Source: Prostheceraeus crozeri | Lineage: Eukaryota; Platyhelminthes; Polycladida; Euryleptidae | Assembly: GCA_907163375.1 (NCBI GenBank) | Contig: CAJQUW010006148.1 | Span: 1-64,000 of the forward strand | DNA length: 64,000 nucleotides | Direction of reading: 5' to 3' | Shown here: piece after piece, positions 49,075 to 61,640 of the stretch | Layout: each line of letters opens with the position of its first letter | How positions within the stretch are numbered: position 1 is the stretch's first letter | Position numbers and translations under genes: made by a program | Notes under the pieces: model-generated | The model's database searches: none | What the model saw: the letters and a program-made list of their open reading frames with translations, nothing else | What the model was told of the DNA's origin: nothing

Positions 49075-49336
49075 TCAAAAGGCAAAGTTTTATGAATGAC
49101 TGAAATCAGTGTTATGCATTCGATGAATCTAAAATTACGATATCTAAACTATAAGTTATGCTGGATGAAAATAATGTCATAGCATCTGAAATATAAGTTA
49201 TGTTGGATGAACTTAAACTTCCATATGGGATGAATTATATCTTACATTGGATGAAACAAAAGTCATAGCATCTGAAATATAAGTTATACTGGATGAATTT
49301 AATCTTACGTTGGATGAACTTAAACTTGAAAAGGTG
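49075..49336 (-). repeat. Right TIR of the IS630-type element
   Basis: The reverse complement matches 41496-41574 plus 43955-44160. It is itself built of repeated units of about 50 bp (TTCATCC-x-AC/GTAA, then ACTTATATTTCAGATGCTATGAC). Confidence 0.9.
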
Positions 49337-49338
49337 TA

Positions 49339-49598
49339 GAACAGACATGGACATTGAGCAGACACTCGGGAGCAGTTTCAAAGTTGAAGGAGCAAGAGGA
49401 AACGCATGCCTGTTTGGTTATTGTTGTCCAAACTTTCTATGAAGCGTTTTTTTAAAAGGATGTGAGTAAATTAAGTAAGTAAGTAAATTCTATATTTCGT
49501 AAATCATTGAAAATAAAGACATACACGCACATTTAGATACTGCTTGGGTACAGAATTACATTGACGAAAAGATAAGTAGCGTCATAGTGCATTATATA
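49339..49598. other. Spacer between transposons
   Basis: 260 bp with no gene; possibly host DNA. Confidence 0.4.
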
Positions 49599-49835
49599 CT
49601 CATTGACATAATTAATGAAACAAACTATCATTGGCTTGAATTGAAGTTTGTTTCATTTTTTTCTCAGGTTTGATGCAATATCTCGCTTTCTATGTATTAC
49701 CATTCAACACATGAGAGAATGGAGAAAGATCTATGGTGAACAAATTTCAAATTTTGATATCGATACAACTGTCACAATTGCTTTTACAAATTGAACATAG
49801 TCGTGAACTGAAATCCAGCTTTTGTAAAATAAAAT

Positions 49836-49843
49836 GGCACACG
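49836..49843. repeat. 8-bp target duplication of the hAT (left)
   Basis: GGCACACG, repeated at 55163-55170. Confidence 0.93.
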
Positions 49844-50176
49844 CAGGGGCGTCGTGCGCCGCAAAAACTTTAGCAGGCCCATTTTGTGACATCATTGTTC
49901 ATAAGTTTATGGGTCCACGCCACACCATTGACTTTCACCCGTGACCGTGACCCTTGCTGTCAACCCCCATGGGCCTGTAGGCCTATAAATGTACATATTT
50001 TGAATTTTCTATTTCTTGCTATTCTGATTGTTGAATTCTAATTTACCTTTTACCTTTTACCTTTTTCCTTCGCCCTTTTACACTGTTTAAAGTGATGGCA
50101 ACAGAGTTAAGATAAACAAGTTTTATATTTCATTATCTCTGAAAAATTACGTGATACACGTAGACAACACACCGCT

Positions 50177-50461
50177 TTGGAGATATCTGAAACTCAGCTA
50201 TTTAGCAATTCAATCTTCGAAAACACGATTGACAAGGGAAACAATCTACCTACTGAGTATTATAAGCTGGTACTCTCACAAAATCTAGTGGTGTGGATCG
50301 AAAACAAGTCAAAAAAGCAGATGCTGTTAAAAGACATAGGTCTGCATGCAGACAAAATATCACTGTGTATGCCTAAACAAGGAAGTGGTGTAGTGCATGT
50401 GTTTCATATGATCAAGAAAACAATAACGAGGATGAAAAAGCTTGCAAAAATGGTGCTGTGA
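50177..50461 (+). other. Unrecognised ORF inside the hAT
   Basis: 94 codons starting MEISETQLFSNSIFENT with no motif. It lies on the opposite strand from the transposase and may be chance. Confidence 0.2.
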
Positions 50462-50489
50462 AGTCTAACAATTAAGCATAAAAAGTACA

Positions 50490-50760
50490 ACTGGTTATGA
50501 AGAAAATTACACGTTTACAAAACATGATTCTAAGAAAGTCTGTTGGCATGGCATGGATTCATCAGTCGTCTTTGGATTCAGTCACACAAAAATCGGTAAA
50601 ACAAATTTCGGTGCTATGAAGGCAGTTCATGCACAAAAAATTAAATTGGTTGAGGGTAAACTACACGTCAACAAAAAATGATTCTAAGAAAATCTATCGG
50701 CATGGTATCATGGATTTCATCAATCGTCTTTGTACTTCATGGCACAAGCACAAACTTGGG
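50490..50760. repeat. Diverged direct repeat, unit about 157 bp
   Basis: ATGATTCTAAGAAAGTCTGT at about 50523 and ATGATTCTAAGAAAATCTAT at about 50677 begin parallel stretches (each continuing to a CATGGATT-CATCA-TCGTCTTTG segment). Confidence 0.65.
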
Positions 50761-51246
50761 ATAAGCTATGAACTTACATTGTTAGATCCAGCAATAAAAA
50801 CGAGAATAAGAAATTTCTGTGTTATACACGTACATGTACAAGGAAACGTCACACAATTATGTGTATGTATACACCGGTAATACACATGTAGGCCTGCCGG
50901 TATAGGCCTCTACATGTAAACTGCATGCATTACATTTGAAATGTTTCATAAAAGCAGCTTGCACACTTGTAATTGTATAGGCCTAATGTTGCTGATATGT
51001 CAGGCTACTAACACTAAGTGTAATCAGAATGCTTTCATACCTACAATGTAGAAAAACCGACTTACAACTTGAAGTATAGACTGGTCTTGAAATACACTGT
51101 TTGCACGTACATACAATTGATTTCTTCTTGTATAGGCCTAGTTAATTTTATGTCCTAAATCTTAAATCTACGGGTACATGTAGATAGGCATATAGAGACC
51201 ACAAGTAAAGAGCTGCTTTTATGATAGATTTCGCACAGTGGAAAAG

Positions 51247-53399
51247 CTATTTGCGACGCTCAGCAAATGATTCCCAGAAGTAGTCCCGGCAAGCGGCCAG
51301 TGATAGCTTCTGGGATCGAGCTGCTTCAACTGCAATGACCATCAAGTCATTTAGACGGTCCTGGTTCATTGTGGTTCTTAAGTTGTTTTTAACAAACTTC
51401 AACGCGGAAAAAGAACGCTCACAAGATGATGATGTTACGGGCAAAGTCAGTACAAGGCGGTACAACTTGGCTAAAGATGCAAGCATTTTGTGGTGATTGT
51501 TATTTACCATGTACAAATATAAGTTGTGCACGGCATTTGGTACGGTTTGCGTTGAAGATAAATGGTGCACAAAAAGTTGGTATTCCGCTTTAAGCGTATC
51601 TGAACATGGAATATCACGGGGATAAAATGTTGCCATTGTCAACAAAGAATTCAAATTCTGAAGTGACGGCGACTCAAGAGCTTGTATTGATTTCAATAGT
51701 GGATTTAGTTCAATACTAAGTCGTGATTGCAAAGCATTGAGCATGAGATCTATGACCTCATAGTAGAATTCAACGCGACATTCCTGTTTAAAATCAAAGC
51801 AGGTCTGATTTGCAGAATTTACATCGATTCTTGAGGACACCTTTCTGCGACGGGGAGCAATAACTTCAACACCAATGCTTGCTGCCATTGATTCGGCTCG
51901 ATCCCAATATTCACCATATTTCTCTTGATTTCTCTGAGATTGAATTGCAGCGATCAATGCTTCAACAAGGGATACAGCAGAAGAAATGTCTATCTTGGAT
52001 GATTGCAAAGATTTTGATGTAATATCACAAAGCTTCAAAATTTCAACGAACACTGTTAGACAGAGACAAAATTTGAAATTCATGCTATTGTGAAGAGGAA
52101 TTGCATTTCCAGCAGTATCTGAGTCGTACTTTGCATCTGTCGAAATGTCATTTAGCGTCCGTGCAACTGCGGTGATATTGTTCGCCAACACAGTGCAATT
52201 TTGGGAACGTGAACACCAACGAGAAGTACTCAGTGACGTCATAATACCTGTATGATGCACCGTCTCATCATTGTCATCCTTAGACTGCTCATCTTTTTGA
52301 ATCTCTTTAAAGAGACCGTGTCGTTTGGTCGAGTGTTCAATAAAATCGTACAATTTCTGCGCAACGCCGAAAAAGTTACGTGCAGTAACGTTGTGCGAAC
52401 AGGTATCAACAACTACTAAATTCAAGCGATGGGCATAACAATGTACAAAGTGTGCCTCTGAACAATGTTCCTTCACACGAGCCTGTAATCCACGATATTG
52501 CCCCGCCATTGTCGCACACCCATCGTATCCCTGACCACGCAATTTGCTCATGCTTAGGTCATATTTATTCAATAATGAGCACAATTGGTTATACAGGCTT
52601 TCACCATCAGCGTGTTCTGCATGTGACATATCTAGCAAGGCTTCAATCACGTCACCCTCTTCTTTCACAAATCGAATAATCATTGAGAGCTAGTCTTTCT
52701 TGCTTCCATCAGTTTTCAAGGCATATGGCGAAGTACACAGCATCCTTTATTTCCTTGACTATATCTTCGCGAAGAAGTTGAGCACTACTATGGATCATCT
52801 CATTCTGAGAGGTTGGTGATGTATAACTAGGCCATGCTTTGGGATTTCGCTCTGATTTTTCCAGATGTGCTTTCAGTTGTTTATTCCACCTCCCAATCAA
52901 GTTTACAATTTCCAAAAATACTCCCCGGTTTGATGAGGTTGGACTTTCGTCGTGACCTCTGAAAGGCAATCTTAGTCGAGAAATTGTATTTGTCACATCG
53001 AATAAGATAGGGAGAATGTTCTTTCGACTCTCTCTGTCCTTCTTTGCTTGCTCAATATAAATTCGCTGTTGCTCGTTTAGTTGAACATCTACTGGTGTGC
53101 TGGAATTCCATTGATTCCATTTATCCATGCTGAAACAGTGTTGGCTACTACTGATATGTCTATCAAATCCTCTGTTCCTTGAAAGAGCCATTTTCCAATC
53201 ACGGTAGCCATCAACGGAAAATGATAGCTCAGAATTTGGCTGTCCAAATACTCGACAAGGGAAACAAAATGCTGCATCCTTCTGACAGTTATACTCCAAC
53301 CATGGTCGTTCAGCAAACCATTTTGATTGGAAAGATCTCTGCCAATCGTTAATATTCGTTTTGGGATAATTCTGCAGTTCTGGACGGATAGGACCACGT
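51247..53399 (-). pseudogene. hAT transposase, main exon (ZMYM1/TTF type, one interruption)
   Basis: The 5' part (52709-53399) has NDWQRSFQSKWFAERPWLEY and KDAAFCFPCRVFG, the TTF-type zinc finger with its FC-x-PCR motif, and HISSSQHC. The 3' part (51247-52683) has RGQGYDGCATMAGQYRGLQA, HCYAHRLNLVVVD, SLSTSRWCSR and the C-terminal hAT dimerisation block LPVTSSSCERSFSALKFVKN. The two frames meet at about 52684-52708 with a stop and frame change, so it is probably inactive. It may be a ZMYM1-like relative. Confidence 0.9.
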
Positions 53400-53467
53400 C
53401 TGCAATATGTAAAGAATAAACCTTAGTGTCAAAAATAGGATTTTATTCATAAATATATGTAGCCTAC

Positions 53468-53652
53468 CTGATATATTCATCCCGCTCCAAACGATGACTG
53501 GGTATCATAAAATGATCCGTTTCTTCAATGGCAGAGGTATCCGTCTCCGTTTCTATACTGTTCGATGAAGTCGCAACATCTCCATCCTCACCAACGGCGG
53601 TGGATTTGCACTTAGCCGATCTAGCTTGTCGTATCACAAAACCATCCATCAT
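53468..53652 (-). CDS. hAT transposase, first exon
   Basis: About 62 codons starting MMDGFVIRQARSAKCKS, ending at CAG|GTAGGC. A 68-bp intron (53400-53467, GT...TTGCAG) joins in phase to the main exon, whose first residues continue the usual GPI-x-P-x-L-x-x-YP start of TTF-type hAT proteins. Confidence 0.75.
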
Positions 53653-53696
53653 CCATCCAAGAAAGAGCTATCAAAGAAAGACATTGCGCATTATAC

Positions 53697-53920
53697 AGCT
53701 ACAATATGCAAAAAATCATAAGTGTGTAGATTCAAGAAAAATTTTGCAAGGACAGGTGTTAGCATTTACGAAAATAATTTCTAGAAAATCACTTTTCGAT
53801 ACCTCAGCTACAATATGCAAAAAATCATAAGTGTGTAAATTCAAGAAAAATTTTGCAAGGACAGGTGTTAGCATTTACGAAAATAATTTCTAGAAAATCA
53901 CTTTTCGATACCTCAGCTAC
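53697..53920. repeat. Tandem duplication of about 110 bp
   Basis: Two nearly identical units beginning CAGCTACAATATGCAAAAAA, upstream of the hAT gene. Confidence 0.9.
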
Positions 53921-55162
53921 ATTCCTCTTCAATATGTTAAGTAATCCCTTCCATTCCCTTGCATGTGCAATGTACAGCGCACGTATGTACATGTGTAGAA
54001 ATACAAAAGAGACAAAGACTTTGCTTCTGCATTTACTTCATGAAAGAACATTGTTGAAATTATAAATTAGATGTTGTCTTCATGATCGGCTTGTATCCAA
54101 ACATATAGGCCTGCATACAAGTGTAGAAACGATGAAATGTCTAAAATTTCGTGACATACCTTAGCTGTGCATTCAATCCAATTGCAGTTGCAGCATAATG
54201 TCGACGAAAATTAGAGTCAAGGTCACAAAATTCATAGGATGCGTTTTACACTTGTCAGCACATTTCATATAAGCGATGTTATTCGTCGTGACTCGTGCAA
54301 GAATGTTTTAGATATCTTGTATGATGATTTTCATTGTAACGTTCTTGTAGTTGCATGTTCCTCTATGCCCGACATATATGCTCGAACTCGGAAAAATGAA
54401 TTTTGGTGTTTCAATGAAAAAGGACGGCGGAGATAGATGGAAGAAAGCTCTCAACTTTATAAGCTTGCTCACGGTTCTGAGATCAAACATAAAGTGTATA
54501 AACAAAAGTCGGTCTTAAATTTTGTGGAATGAGCTCGGTTAAAATGTATATTGATATGTTTCGTTCAAGTTGCTAGGAGGAGGAGGATATACATGTAACT
54601 TGCACATGGACGACCGACGTAGACAGCTTATTAAGTCTTCAGCAATGATGTTACAAACAAGTGGCAGCCGTACAGTCAGAGTCTCTGACTCAGAGACTCG
54701 AAATGAGACCGCATTGAAGAGCAGATCGACTTTTGTGACTTCATGCGGCTGCGTGCAGTCAGATGACCTTGTCCGTCTAACCGCCTCACATTGTGGGGAA
54801 AATAGCTTCAAGCTAATCCCGAAGCGAGTTTTCATGGTGATGGTGACGCTGTGCAGTTGCCAGAAATCACGTGATTTCATTCAAAGCAGTCGCTGTGACT
54901 CGGCTAGGCAAAGCACCGTGGCTCTAGCGCAGTCATCAATGAGAGCAGCAATTTATTGTTGACACTTCATCCGACGACGGTGTGCGGATAGAAATGTACT
55001 GAACAGAGAGTTAGTCCTACCGCTTCTGCCGTCGTCAGTTGGGTTAGCTGGTAGGCCAACTTTGGGAAAAGTGTAGACAGAAAAAATAGGACGGCAATTT
55101 CTTCTGTTCAAAATCTTGAGCAGGCCAGAGCCTGCTCTGGCCTCAATGGCACGACGCCACTG
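53921..55162. other. Non-coding 5' region of the hAT
   Basis: No convincing gene. Subterminal sequence near 55100-55150 contains the inverted CCAGAGCCTGCTCTGG just inside the terminus. Confidence 0.5.
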
Positions 55163-55170
55163 GGCACACG

Positions 55171-56280
55171 ATCAGTTTACCAGGCTATTTGAATGATTCG
55201 TTGTGGTAGAAGTTGTGCGAGTGTTGCCGAAGAGCTGCAACTTTCGAGAGTCGTTGTTTGGAGGTGGTGGTGTCGATGGAAAGCAGAAGGAGATGTTAAA
55301 AGAAGAAGGGATCTGGTCGACCAAGAAAGTCTGCAGGAAGGACAGACGCACGTCTAGTTTTAGCTGCAAAGAGGAATAGATTTGTGTCAGTCCCAAAGCT
55401 AGTCGCACACTGGAAGAGTGCCTCAAATATAGACTGTAGCGTTCGAACGGCTTACCGAAGATTGCGAGAAGCTGGAATTCAATCGCGACGACCAGCTGTC
55501 CTAATTCCATTGAGTTTTGAGCACCGCAGAAGACGAGTTGCCTGGTGTGATGCCCATCGCTCATGGAATGACCATCACTGGCAGAAAGTCTTGTGGACCG
55601 ATGAATCGAGATTCACTCTGGATTTCAATGACGGTCGTGTCAGAGTGCATCGTCTTCCAGGTGAACGCTTTGCCCCATGCTGTATTAAAGAACACGACAG
55701 ATATGGTGGTGGAAGTGCCATGCTGTGGGGTGTCATTTGGCATGGCGGACGAACGACAGCAGTCATCATCAAAGGCACGTTGACTGGAGAGACGTTATCT
55801 CAATGAAATTGTGCTTCCTGTTGTTGCCCCAGTGGTCAGGGTGGAGGATCTCGTCTTCCAAGACGACAACGCAAGACCACATCGCTCCTCGGCTGTCATT
55901 GCCACTGTTAGGAGATTGAACATTCCAACCCTTGACTGGCCTGCACGCTCACCTGACTTGTCACCCATTGAACAAGTATGAGACGAGTTTGGGCGGCGAG
56001 TGAGAGACCGCTATTCACTTCCACCAGTCTCCCTGAAGATTTTCTCTGAAAGACTGACAGAGAAGTGGCTTCTCTTTGAAACATCCTTCATTCAGAAACT
56101 TTGTGAATTCATGCCATCTCGGATTACTGAATGTATTGGAGCTAGAGGGGGGGCACACGCACTCTTAAAGTTGGATCTGCTACATGCGTTGTTTTTCTGT
56201 GCTAGAGACTTGGTGGAGATTGTGACTAAATTATCAAGGTATCATACATACATGTATAATACTAGTCAAAAAGAAAGAAG
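55171..56280 (+). pseudogene. Tc1 transposase remnant
   Basis: Visible pieces are an HTH (CASVAEELQLSRVVVWRWW), WNDHHWQKVLWTDESRFTL with the first catalytic Asp, and GGSAMLWGVIWHGGRT. A later PTLDWPARSPDLSPIE segment brings the Glu in another frame, with the second Asp in an FQDDNARPH-like block. Several frame changes and a stop make it a dead copy. Confidence 0.85.
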
Positions 56281-56315
56281 TTAAAAAAGGAAATTTTTCA
56301 AAATTTGTCAATGAG

Positions 56316-57412
56316 TATATAATGTAATTTGACCGAATAAACATTTCCGAAAAAGAGATGTACAAAACATTAATCGGTAGCCGCATTGTTTGACAACATT
56401 ATGCTTCTTGGAAAAAAAGAGTTTCGTCTTCTAGATGAATGACAAGGGGGTTAGTTGATGTCAAAGATTAGGCTTAATGTATCCATTATGAATCTTTATT
56501 TGCACTTTTATGAATTTATTAATACAAAGCCACGATACAATACCCTGATTCAACGTTCATTAATATTGCTTGTGATAGATATTGCTTAATCAAAAAATAA
56601 TAATCCATGTAAAAACATTTTTCACAATGAATATTTTGGAGGGGTAAAAAAGATAATTTGTCCCATCAAATTTTTTTTTGGGAGAGCAGTTGCCCCTTTC
56701 CCCCCTGCTGCCGCGTCCTTGACATTAAGAAAAATAACACTTCGTGGACATGCGCTGTCAAGACAATGGTACCTCCGTTTTCGACATGGATTTCTATTGT
56801 GTCTGAAGCCATATCTGTGTGTTAGGTCTTCAATAGTGAAATTCATGGATGTTTTGGGCTGCTGATGTGTGCCACTTTGGGTGTTTCCTAGGGTCAGTTC
56901 CTGGTCCTTTTTTGTTCGCCTACTATATGTCCATCATTAATATTCGTTCAGAATCTATTCATTGAGTCAAATTTTCTGATGATTTGTTTGTCAAATAAAC
57001 TATATCTATATAGGTCTTTATCTACAGAAAGAGAGAGAGAGAGAGAGAGTTAGAAAACGAATTACTGTCCATGGGCATCAGATAGCCAATGGAAACTATG
57101 CTGTGTTAAATGTTGGCAAACACATGCAAACACTATGTGCGGTCATGGATGTCTTGCCGCTTCATTTTATCAGCTTCCTCCCAATGCCACTGGACTGGAT
57201 AGGATCTCTAAGTAAGCCATGTTTATTTCTCTATTGAAGCCATCATTGAATGATGTTTGAATTTTGAGTAATTTCGTTGCACAATGTTTATTTTGTTGAG
57301 TAATGCCAAGATACTTGGCAGAAATCGATCGGCAAAACATTTATTTGAAAATCTAGTGTCATTTTATCTTTTTTTTTATAAATTTAGGCATTTGCATTTA
57401 ACTACGCACTTG

Positions 57413-57489
<77 letters not shown>

Positions 57490-57527
57490 TGTGCCGAATA
57501 AAGGCACAAGATGGGTGTAAAATAAAA
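56316..57527. other. Gene-poor stretch with simple repeats
   Basis: No gene seen. (GA)n at 57029-57049 and (TA)n at 57414-57487. Confidence 0.6.
57414..57487. repeat. (TA)n microsatellite
   Basis: About 37 TA units. Confidence 0.97.
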
Positions 57528-57906
57528 ATGCTTTATTTTGCAACGGATGCAATAGGTTTTACATTGGACAAACCGGTGGGATGTTTCGTAGACGATTAAC
57601 TTCGAATACACAACACATAAGCACATAAACAAAACTAATTGTGCCATATTCCCTGTAAATAAGCACATAGCGTCATGCGCCATTAGTGAAACAAAGAAAT
57701 TCAGAGCGGCTCCCATCTACCAATTGCCATCCTAATTACATGCCCTAATTTCTATGTTTGTGTCATTTCAAAATACAAATCCTTCCCTTTGGTAAGCTCA
57801 CGAAGAGCAGAATCCGGTCAGGGAGTAAGAGATTTCTGAGTTTTCCTTTGGAATTTGGTATTTATTTTACACCAATTTTGTGACTTTATCCGGTTTTATT
57901 TTATTC

Positions 57907-59461
57907 TCAAAATGGAAACCGGAGGTTCACTGGGAAATCTCAAAGAGGACATGAAATCAAAGAAAAAATAAATACAACTAATCTGGATCACAAATTGGAC
58001 AGTTTGACTACTGTAGTTCATGTGATAAATAGTCGATTATTGTCATCAACTAATGTAGATTTATCAAATAATATTCATGCGAGCATGAAAGAAATGAAGA
58101 ACGAGATATCTGCTATATCTAATGACGTGGTTAAAAAGATGAACTTAGCAAAAGTTGATTGGGAGAAAAGACTATCTCAGTGTAAGTTCTGTACCTAAGG
58201 CATCTAGAAAGTTTTTTAGAAATCCAAACCGACATGATTCTACATTGGAAGATAATTTTCGGAGGCAGCTTTGCATTAAGGAATTGGAGCATAAAGTAAA
58301 TAGATTGAAAGTAACATCTGATCTAAAATCAGAGTATGTAGAAAAGACTGACAATAATGTTTTCTCGGAGCTAGCTAATTTTTATATTGGTGAAGAATTA
58401 CAGCTTCATAAAACAAAATGGAGAGATTTATTCGAGAAAGACGAAGAAATTAGTCATGAAGTGTGGGAAAACAACCAGATCTAACTTCACGCCTAATGAT
58501 ATGAGGCCTCGACAGATAGATCAATTACGAAGCTTTGAGCTTTCTACTAAAGCGATATAATAATCCAGCATGTGCAAATTTTAATACATATAGAAACCAA
58601 ATGTCTAATTTTGAGCCCAGATTCAGAAATAATGACCCTCGATATAATAATATTTGGAGGCGAAATAATTCATTCTATCCTAGCAATAGGAATAGAGCAT
58701 TACCCAATAAGAAAGATTATGACAAATAATTTTGAGAACTTTGATAATTTAGCATCCCAAAATTGTAATATATTTTCAGAAAAATATGATTCTTTTTTAT
58801 TCTAACGGATGTCTTTATTTTTAATTTTTCCTTCTCATGAACTTGATGAGAATTCTAAGTGTCTTCTATCTAGAGGATGTAAATTTACACCCAACACGAA
58901 GAGAGATTTTGATAAGCTAGAGGAAGATATTTTTAACTTTAGTAGGAAAATTCGGAATTAGTAGGAAAAGATTCGGCAACCAGACTATTTTAGCAACAGT
59001 GAAGCTTTGGACGACAATTTAAATCTTAACTATAATAAAACTATTTCCACCCTACCGAAAGGAGAAAATATTCATTTGGACTCTCTAATGAACATAATGA
59101 ACTCCAAATTTGAATCTTTGAAAGCTGAAAAGAAGGAAATAAAGTTCAACATGTCACTTGGAGAACATAATTCCTTACAAGCACTAAACAATAACCATGA
59201 ATCACACTTCACCAAAGCAGACAAAGGAGTGTCTTTCATTATTCTTGAATAATTGCTTTTATGTGGATAGTATAAAAAGGGAGAGCATATTTCCGATGTT
59301 GCAACATATGAAATAATCGACAATTATAACCCCTATTCAACAATGAGAAAATTGAAAGATATGTCTGAAATTTAAAAATAAGTGTCACTTTACAAAGACA
59401 GAATTTGATTCCCTAACCAATTTTGACTACAGAATGCCTTACCTATATGGATTACCTAAGA
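57907..59461 (+). pseudogene. N-terminal region of PLE 2
   Basis: Plus-strand frames with SKNDLEHKVNRL-like helical sequence (58155-58484), an Asn/Arg-rich stretch (58535-58729) and KADKGVSFIILE near 59215, which matches the conserved K-x-DKG-x-x-x-V/I-I motif ahead of the PLE reverse transcriptase. Heavily broken. Confidence 0.6.
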
Positions 59462-60067
59462 TTTGAAAACAAAAAACAACGCAAAGTGCATGCGAGGCCT
59501 TTCAACCGGTTCTCTTTCAGGCATTACACTTGTGTGAAACAGATACACAAGCATTTAAGTTGTTGACACTATAGAAATGATAAATCGCTGATATGTTTAA
59601 ACCAAAGTTGGCATCTTCAAGAAAGGGTAAACGAGCATTTGCCAAAATGGCTACGTTTAGGTAAGACTCGACCACGTGCCAAACATCCTCCGTCCAGCTC
59701 TATCACACGTCATGTATTTGAGCAAAAGTGTAAACCTTCAGAAACGGCTTTTAGTGTCTTATTTCATGTGGGGCGCAGCAGTCTGTTACGTCTGCGCATT
59801 GCCGAGGCACTGTATATTAAACGCCTCCGGTCAAATTTATGTATACAAAAGGAAAACGTTTTGTCTTTATCTTTACCTTGGTAATTGACTTTAACTATTT
59901 TTGTTTTTAATGATTTCTTATCTTTGTTTAAACATATCAGCGATTTATCATTTCTATAGTGTCAACAATTTAAATGCTTGTGTATCTGTTTTACACAAGT
60001 GTAATGCCTGAAAGAGAACCGGTTGAAAGGCCTCGCATGCACTTTGCGTTGTTTTTTGTTTTCAAAT
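59462..60067. mobile_element. Inverted-repeat insert carrying a GIY-YIG protein tail
   Basis: Arms of about 130 bp (59462-59592, 59931-60067; ends GAAAACAAAAAACAACGC and mirror) flank a short ORF (59639-59884) with LRLRIAEALYIKRLRSNLCI, the typical end of PLE GIY-YIG proteins. It is probably a truncated PLE with inverted ends, as in PLE 1. A variant hammerhead-like core (CTGAAAGA...GAAA) lies in each arm. Confidence 0.65.
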
Positions 60068-60068
60068 T

Positions 60069-61260
60069 ATGCAAAGGGTCAAACTTCTTTCATTACCTAC
60101 GATTCATAAATGCACTGATTATTTGAAAGTTGATAAGTATGGCTATGTTAAAGTGAGACCTCCTCCGAATTTGAAATTTCGTCCAATCATTTCCAGTACA
60201 TATGCTCCTACTAGTCACTTGAGTGCTTTAGTCGATGAAGTTTTAAAAGTTTTAGCTCATGAGGTCAAAAGCTTTGACCTGGTCAAAAGGCATGACTTTA
60301 TTGAGAAGATCAAGCAATATGACAATATCCGAGATAAAACTATGTTTCTAACATTCGATGTTGTTTCATTGTACACGAATAAACTTAGCGAATTAAGTAT
60401 GGAGGCTGTCAATTTCTGGATTGATATTGGTCATTTATTGTGTAGTCGCGTCACTAAAGACTTTCTGCAATCAGCAATCAGTCTGATATTAAAAAACAAT
60501 TACTTCCTTCTTCAATGATCTACATGATTTCTACAGACATCAGAAACTGCAATGGGGACGAAAATGGCACCAACTTATGTCAGTTTAACAATGGAATTTT
60601 TGGAGGAAAATATGTATACATGTAGCATTTACAGTGAAGATATAAGTGAGAAAAAATTACCAATTCATGGATACGCTATATCGATGATTGCTTCATTGTG
60701 TGGGATGGAAGAAATGGTGATATAAATATATTTAAAGGTGTCTTAGATGAATTACATCCGCTGATAAAGTTCACAATGGAAGGTGATAATACACCACCAA
60801 ATTTTCTGGATGTTAGAATCTACATGTATATAGGAAACGGAAAGATTGAAAGAGACATTTACCATAAAATTACTGACGGTAGAAATTGCGTTCCTTATAC
60901 ATCAGCCCATTCCAAAAGCATATCAGAAACAATATACCCTTTTCTCTAGCGAAAAGAATTGAAACCATTGTTTCCAAAGAAGAAAGTAAGATCGCCGAAT
61001 TGAATTGATTAAAATCCAGATTGGTTGACTTGAAATATCTATTGCCTTTGATTGAATATTCTTTATTCGTGCTTCTAAGGAATCACAGATACCCGCTGTT
61101 AAAAGTGATAAGAATGTCATTCCTTCTAGAACAACATACAACATCAGTAATCCGAAGATATTGAATGACATAAGTATTCCAGTCTCTAACAGCCTCAATT
61201 TAAAAACCTTTAAAGAAAAGATATTTAATCAAACTTTCAGACAACCGAAGAATCTTTGAG
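60069..61260 (+). pseudogene. Reverse transcriptase of PLE 2
   Basis: LPTIHKCTDYLKVDKYGYVK, PNLKFRPIISSTYAPTSHLS, MFLTFDVVSLYTNK (motif A), GTKMAPTYVSLTME (motif B near 60555) and the YIDD region followed by FKGVLDELHPLIKFTMEG. Several breaks. Confidence 0.8.
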
Positions 61261-61434
61261 AATTTTGAACAAAAACAGTAAAGAAACAACTAACAACCCG
61301 CTGTAATGAATCCTAACGGGGATGTTGCGATTATGTAATCATTGGAAAAGAAATTAAATTTGAAACACAGAGCACAACAAAGAACTTCATTATACGCAAT
61401 AATCTAAACAGTGCATCGAATAATGTCATTTATG

Positions 61435-61640
61435 ATTTATTTTGCAACGGATGCAATAGGTTTTACATTGAACAAACTGGTGGGATGTTTCGTAAACGAT
61501 TAACTTTGCATAAACAACACATAGAGAAAACTAATTAAACCATACTCCCTGTAAGCAAGCACATAGTATCATGCGTCATTAGTGAAACAAAGAAATTCAG
61601 AGCAGCTCTTATCTACCAATTACCGACACAGTGTAGTAAG
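61435..61640 (+). pseudogene. GIY-YIG fragment of PLE 2
   Basis: FCNGCNRFYIEQTGGMFRKR with LTLHKQHI is the GIY-YIG core. The duplicate in the 5' repeat (57530-57700) keeps FYIGQTGGMFRRR. Confidence 0.7.

Larger units (their letters stand above)
41496..49336 (+). mobile_element. IS630/Tc1-superfamily transposon with long TIRs
   Basis: Ends CACCTTTTCAAG and CTTGAAAAGGTG are flanked by TA on both sides (41494-41495 and 49337-49338). The TIRs are about 270 bp and match closely once a PLE (41575-43954) is removed from the left one. Unnested length is about 5.4 kb, long for this superfamily. Inside are a broken transposase gene, a MITE-like inverted repeat and a Myb/SANT-like exon. Confidence 0.85.
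49844..55162 (-). mobile_element. hAT transposon, 5.3 kb
   Basis: Ends CAGGGGCGTCGTGC and GGCACGACGCCACTG (short imperfect TIRs in hAT style) are flanked by the perfect 8-bp duplication GGCACACG. It contains one intron-bearing transposase gene on the minus strand. It was inserted into a Tc1. Confidence 0.93.
49599..56315 (+). mobile_element. Tc1 transposon split by a hAT
   Basis: Begins CTCATTGACATAATTAATGA after TA (49597-49598) and ends with the mirror TTTGTCAATGAG before TA (56316-56317). Without the hAT it is about 1.4 kb. The transposase remains lie at 55171-56280. A second copy of the same family starts at 63838. Confidence 0.85.

Noticed and set aside
54570-54962. 130-codon plus-strand ORF in the hAT
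   Set aside because: No motif, overlapped by an equally long frame on the other strand, and located in the non-coding flank of the hAT.
57284-57520. ORFs rich in Ile-Tyr repeats on both strands
   Set aside because: They are translations of the (TA)n microsatellite.
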